A stretch of 64,000 nucleotides of DNA from RGIG9379 sp031553005 (GTDB lineage: Bacteria > Bacteroidota > Bacteroidia > Bacteroidales > Paludibacteraceae). The notes below the pieces were generated by a model. That model searched no databases and had not been told where the DNA came from. It saw nothing but the letters and a program-made list of their open reading frames with translations. Where the stretch lies: the NCBI GenBank assembly GCA_031553005.1, contig JAVBMA010000010.1:1-64000 (forward strand), read 5' to 3'. Each line of letters opens with the position of its first letter. The stretch's first letter is position 1. A program made the translations under genes and the position numbers. Shown in pieces: positions 63,480 through 64,000 of the stretch.

Positions 63480-63611
63480 TTGGGAAAAATTATACAGGAA
63501 CGACATTATTTTTGGTCATCAGCCAGTTTGATGCAAAGCATTCCGAAATACGAGAATTTAAAGCATTGGGATAAGAAGGATAAGGACACTACGATACAGC
63601 AAATGGGATAA
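63480..63611 (+). pseudogene. Internally deleted mobC remnant
   Basis: Encodes LGKIIQERHYFW...IPKYENLKHWDKKDKD...-stop. The start matches MobC FGKILQKR (around 56954) and the end matches DENLKHLVKKEE at the MobC C-terminus, in the same frame (ACGAGAATTTAAAGCATT is shared). The part between has been lost. AT-rich sequence from 63303 to 63479 carries nothing recognisable. Confidence 0.65.
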
Positions 63612-63674
63612 TTAATATAGTTTTCAGTCTTGAAACACCTTTTATCCTCATATTTCCATTTAGTTTTAATGTGT

Positions 63675-64000
63675 TTATTTTAAGGCAATTTTTCGAATAA
63701 CTTCACCCGCTTGCACAATGTAAATACCTGCCGGAAGCGGAAAAAATTCATAAACGGCAGCACTGGAAACAGATGCGCAGCAAGTACCATTCACATTGTA
63801 AATACGAATGGCAGCTTGTGGTGCATTTTCTACAATGATAGCTCCTTTATCTGCGGTTATGCGTATTTTATCTGTTTGAGGAAAGCCGTTTGCAGAAGAA
63901 GTGCTGTTTTCATATTCAATTATCTGCCCGAAATCCTGCCAGACAGGAGCGTTTTGATATAATGAGCGTGTGCCTTGTGGTACTTTCAGGGTGCATTGGG
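63675..64000 (-). CDS. C-terminal part of a secreted surface protein (5' end outside window)
   Basis: Minus-strand frame open to the window edge: CTLKVPQGTRSLYQNAPVWQ ... IRIYNVNGTCCASVSSA ... LPAGIYIVQAGEVIRKIALK and a stop at 63675. This corresponds to the C-terminal end of the BspA-like protein at 12737 (CILKVPAGTKELY ... VYNILGRCISKG ... GVYVVRVGD). Probably a BspA-like LRR protein with a sorting-like tail. Confidence 0.8.
   Translation of the reverse strand, partial: QCTLKVPQGTRSLYQNAPVWQDFGQIIEYENSTSSANGFPQTDKIRITADKGAIIVENAPQAAIRIYNVNGTCCASVSSAAVYEFFPLPAGIYIVQAGEVIRKIALK

Noticed and set aside
20787..63674. Right end of the CTn
   Set aside because: I searched 63.5-64 kb for a third copy of the tRNA-Val 3' half or another end repeat and found none; the CTn's true ends are not assigned.
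63711..63962. 83-aa plus-strand frame at the window end
   Set aside because: Complement of the surface-protein C-terminal tail, whose strand is fixed by the sorting-tail match.

Overview
The window is low-G+C DNA from a member of the Bacteroidota, most likely order Bacteroidales. The evidence is the lineage-type promoters (TAnnTTTG at -7 with TTG about 20 bases upstream), a GldB lipoprotein, a Bacteroidota-type ABC-F ATPase, BspA-like leucine-rich-repeat surface proteins with C-terminal sorting-like tails, and a complete CTnDOT-type tra operon. No rRNA or CRISPR array is present. Genus cannot be fixed from this sequence.

Region 1 (1-4.4 kb) is chromosomal backbone: the 3' end of lpxB, an ABC-F ATPase, gldB, an unknown lipoprotein, then two tandem tRNA-Val(TAC) genes behind a clear promoter.

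Region 2 (4417-20786) is a 16.4-kb integrative mobilizable element in the second tRNA-Val gene. Its ends are a 48-bp direct repeat of the tRNA 3' half, starting at the first base of the anticodon stem. It carries a tyrosine integrase, MobV relaxase with an oriT-like palindrome, primase, HTH protein, RadC-like protein, a BspA-like surface protein behind a multi-stem RNA leader, an AbiEi/AbiEii pair, an AlbA_2-AbiTii fusion, a DUF4143 ATPase and an HD-Hsp90-type ATPase. Remnants of a second integrase and a second surface-protein gene show past rearrangement.

Region 3 (about 20.9-63.6 kb) is a CTnDOT-family conjugative transposon. It has its own integrase with ORF6N and RhuM-like genes (21-23.2 kb), accessory genes (24-26 kb), a DUF4157 protein with a predicted C80-like cysteine peptidase domain (26.3-27.9 kb), the leftward tra operon traQ to traA (28-39.6 kb), an oriT-like stem-loop cluster, and rightward mobA, mobB and mobC.

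The interval around mobB and mobC is a cargo island built by repeated accretion. Decayed copies of the mobB 3' end (50277-50512, 54016-54057), of the mobC upstream region (43270-43333), the mobC 5' end (53471-53585) and the mobC 3' part (63480-63611) separate the cargo blocks. The cargo includes a THX-like/HExxH protein, a Hachiman system (hamA-hamB), a PaeR7I/XhoI-type restriction-modification system whose nuclease has a stop at codon 5, a three-gene lipoprotein/membrane operon, an Abi_2 remnant, a DUF4238 protein, a translationally coupled two-gene unit with a restriction-nuclease-like second gene (the best candidate here for an undescribed defence system), and a Dcm/restriction enzyme/Vsr operon. 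The window ends in the 3' part of another BspA-like surface protein.
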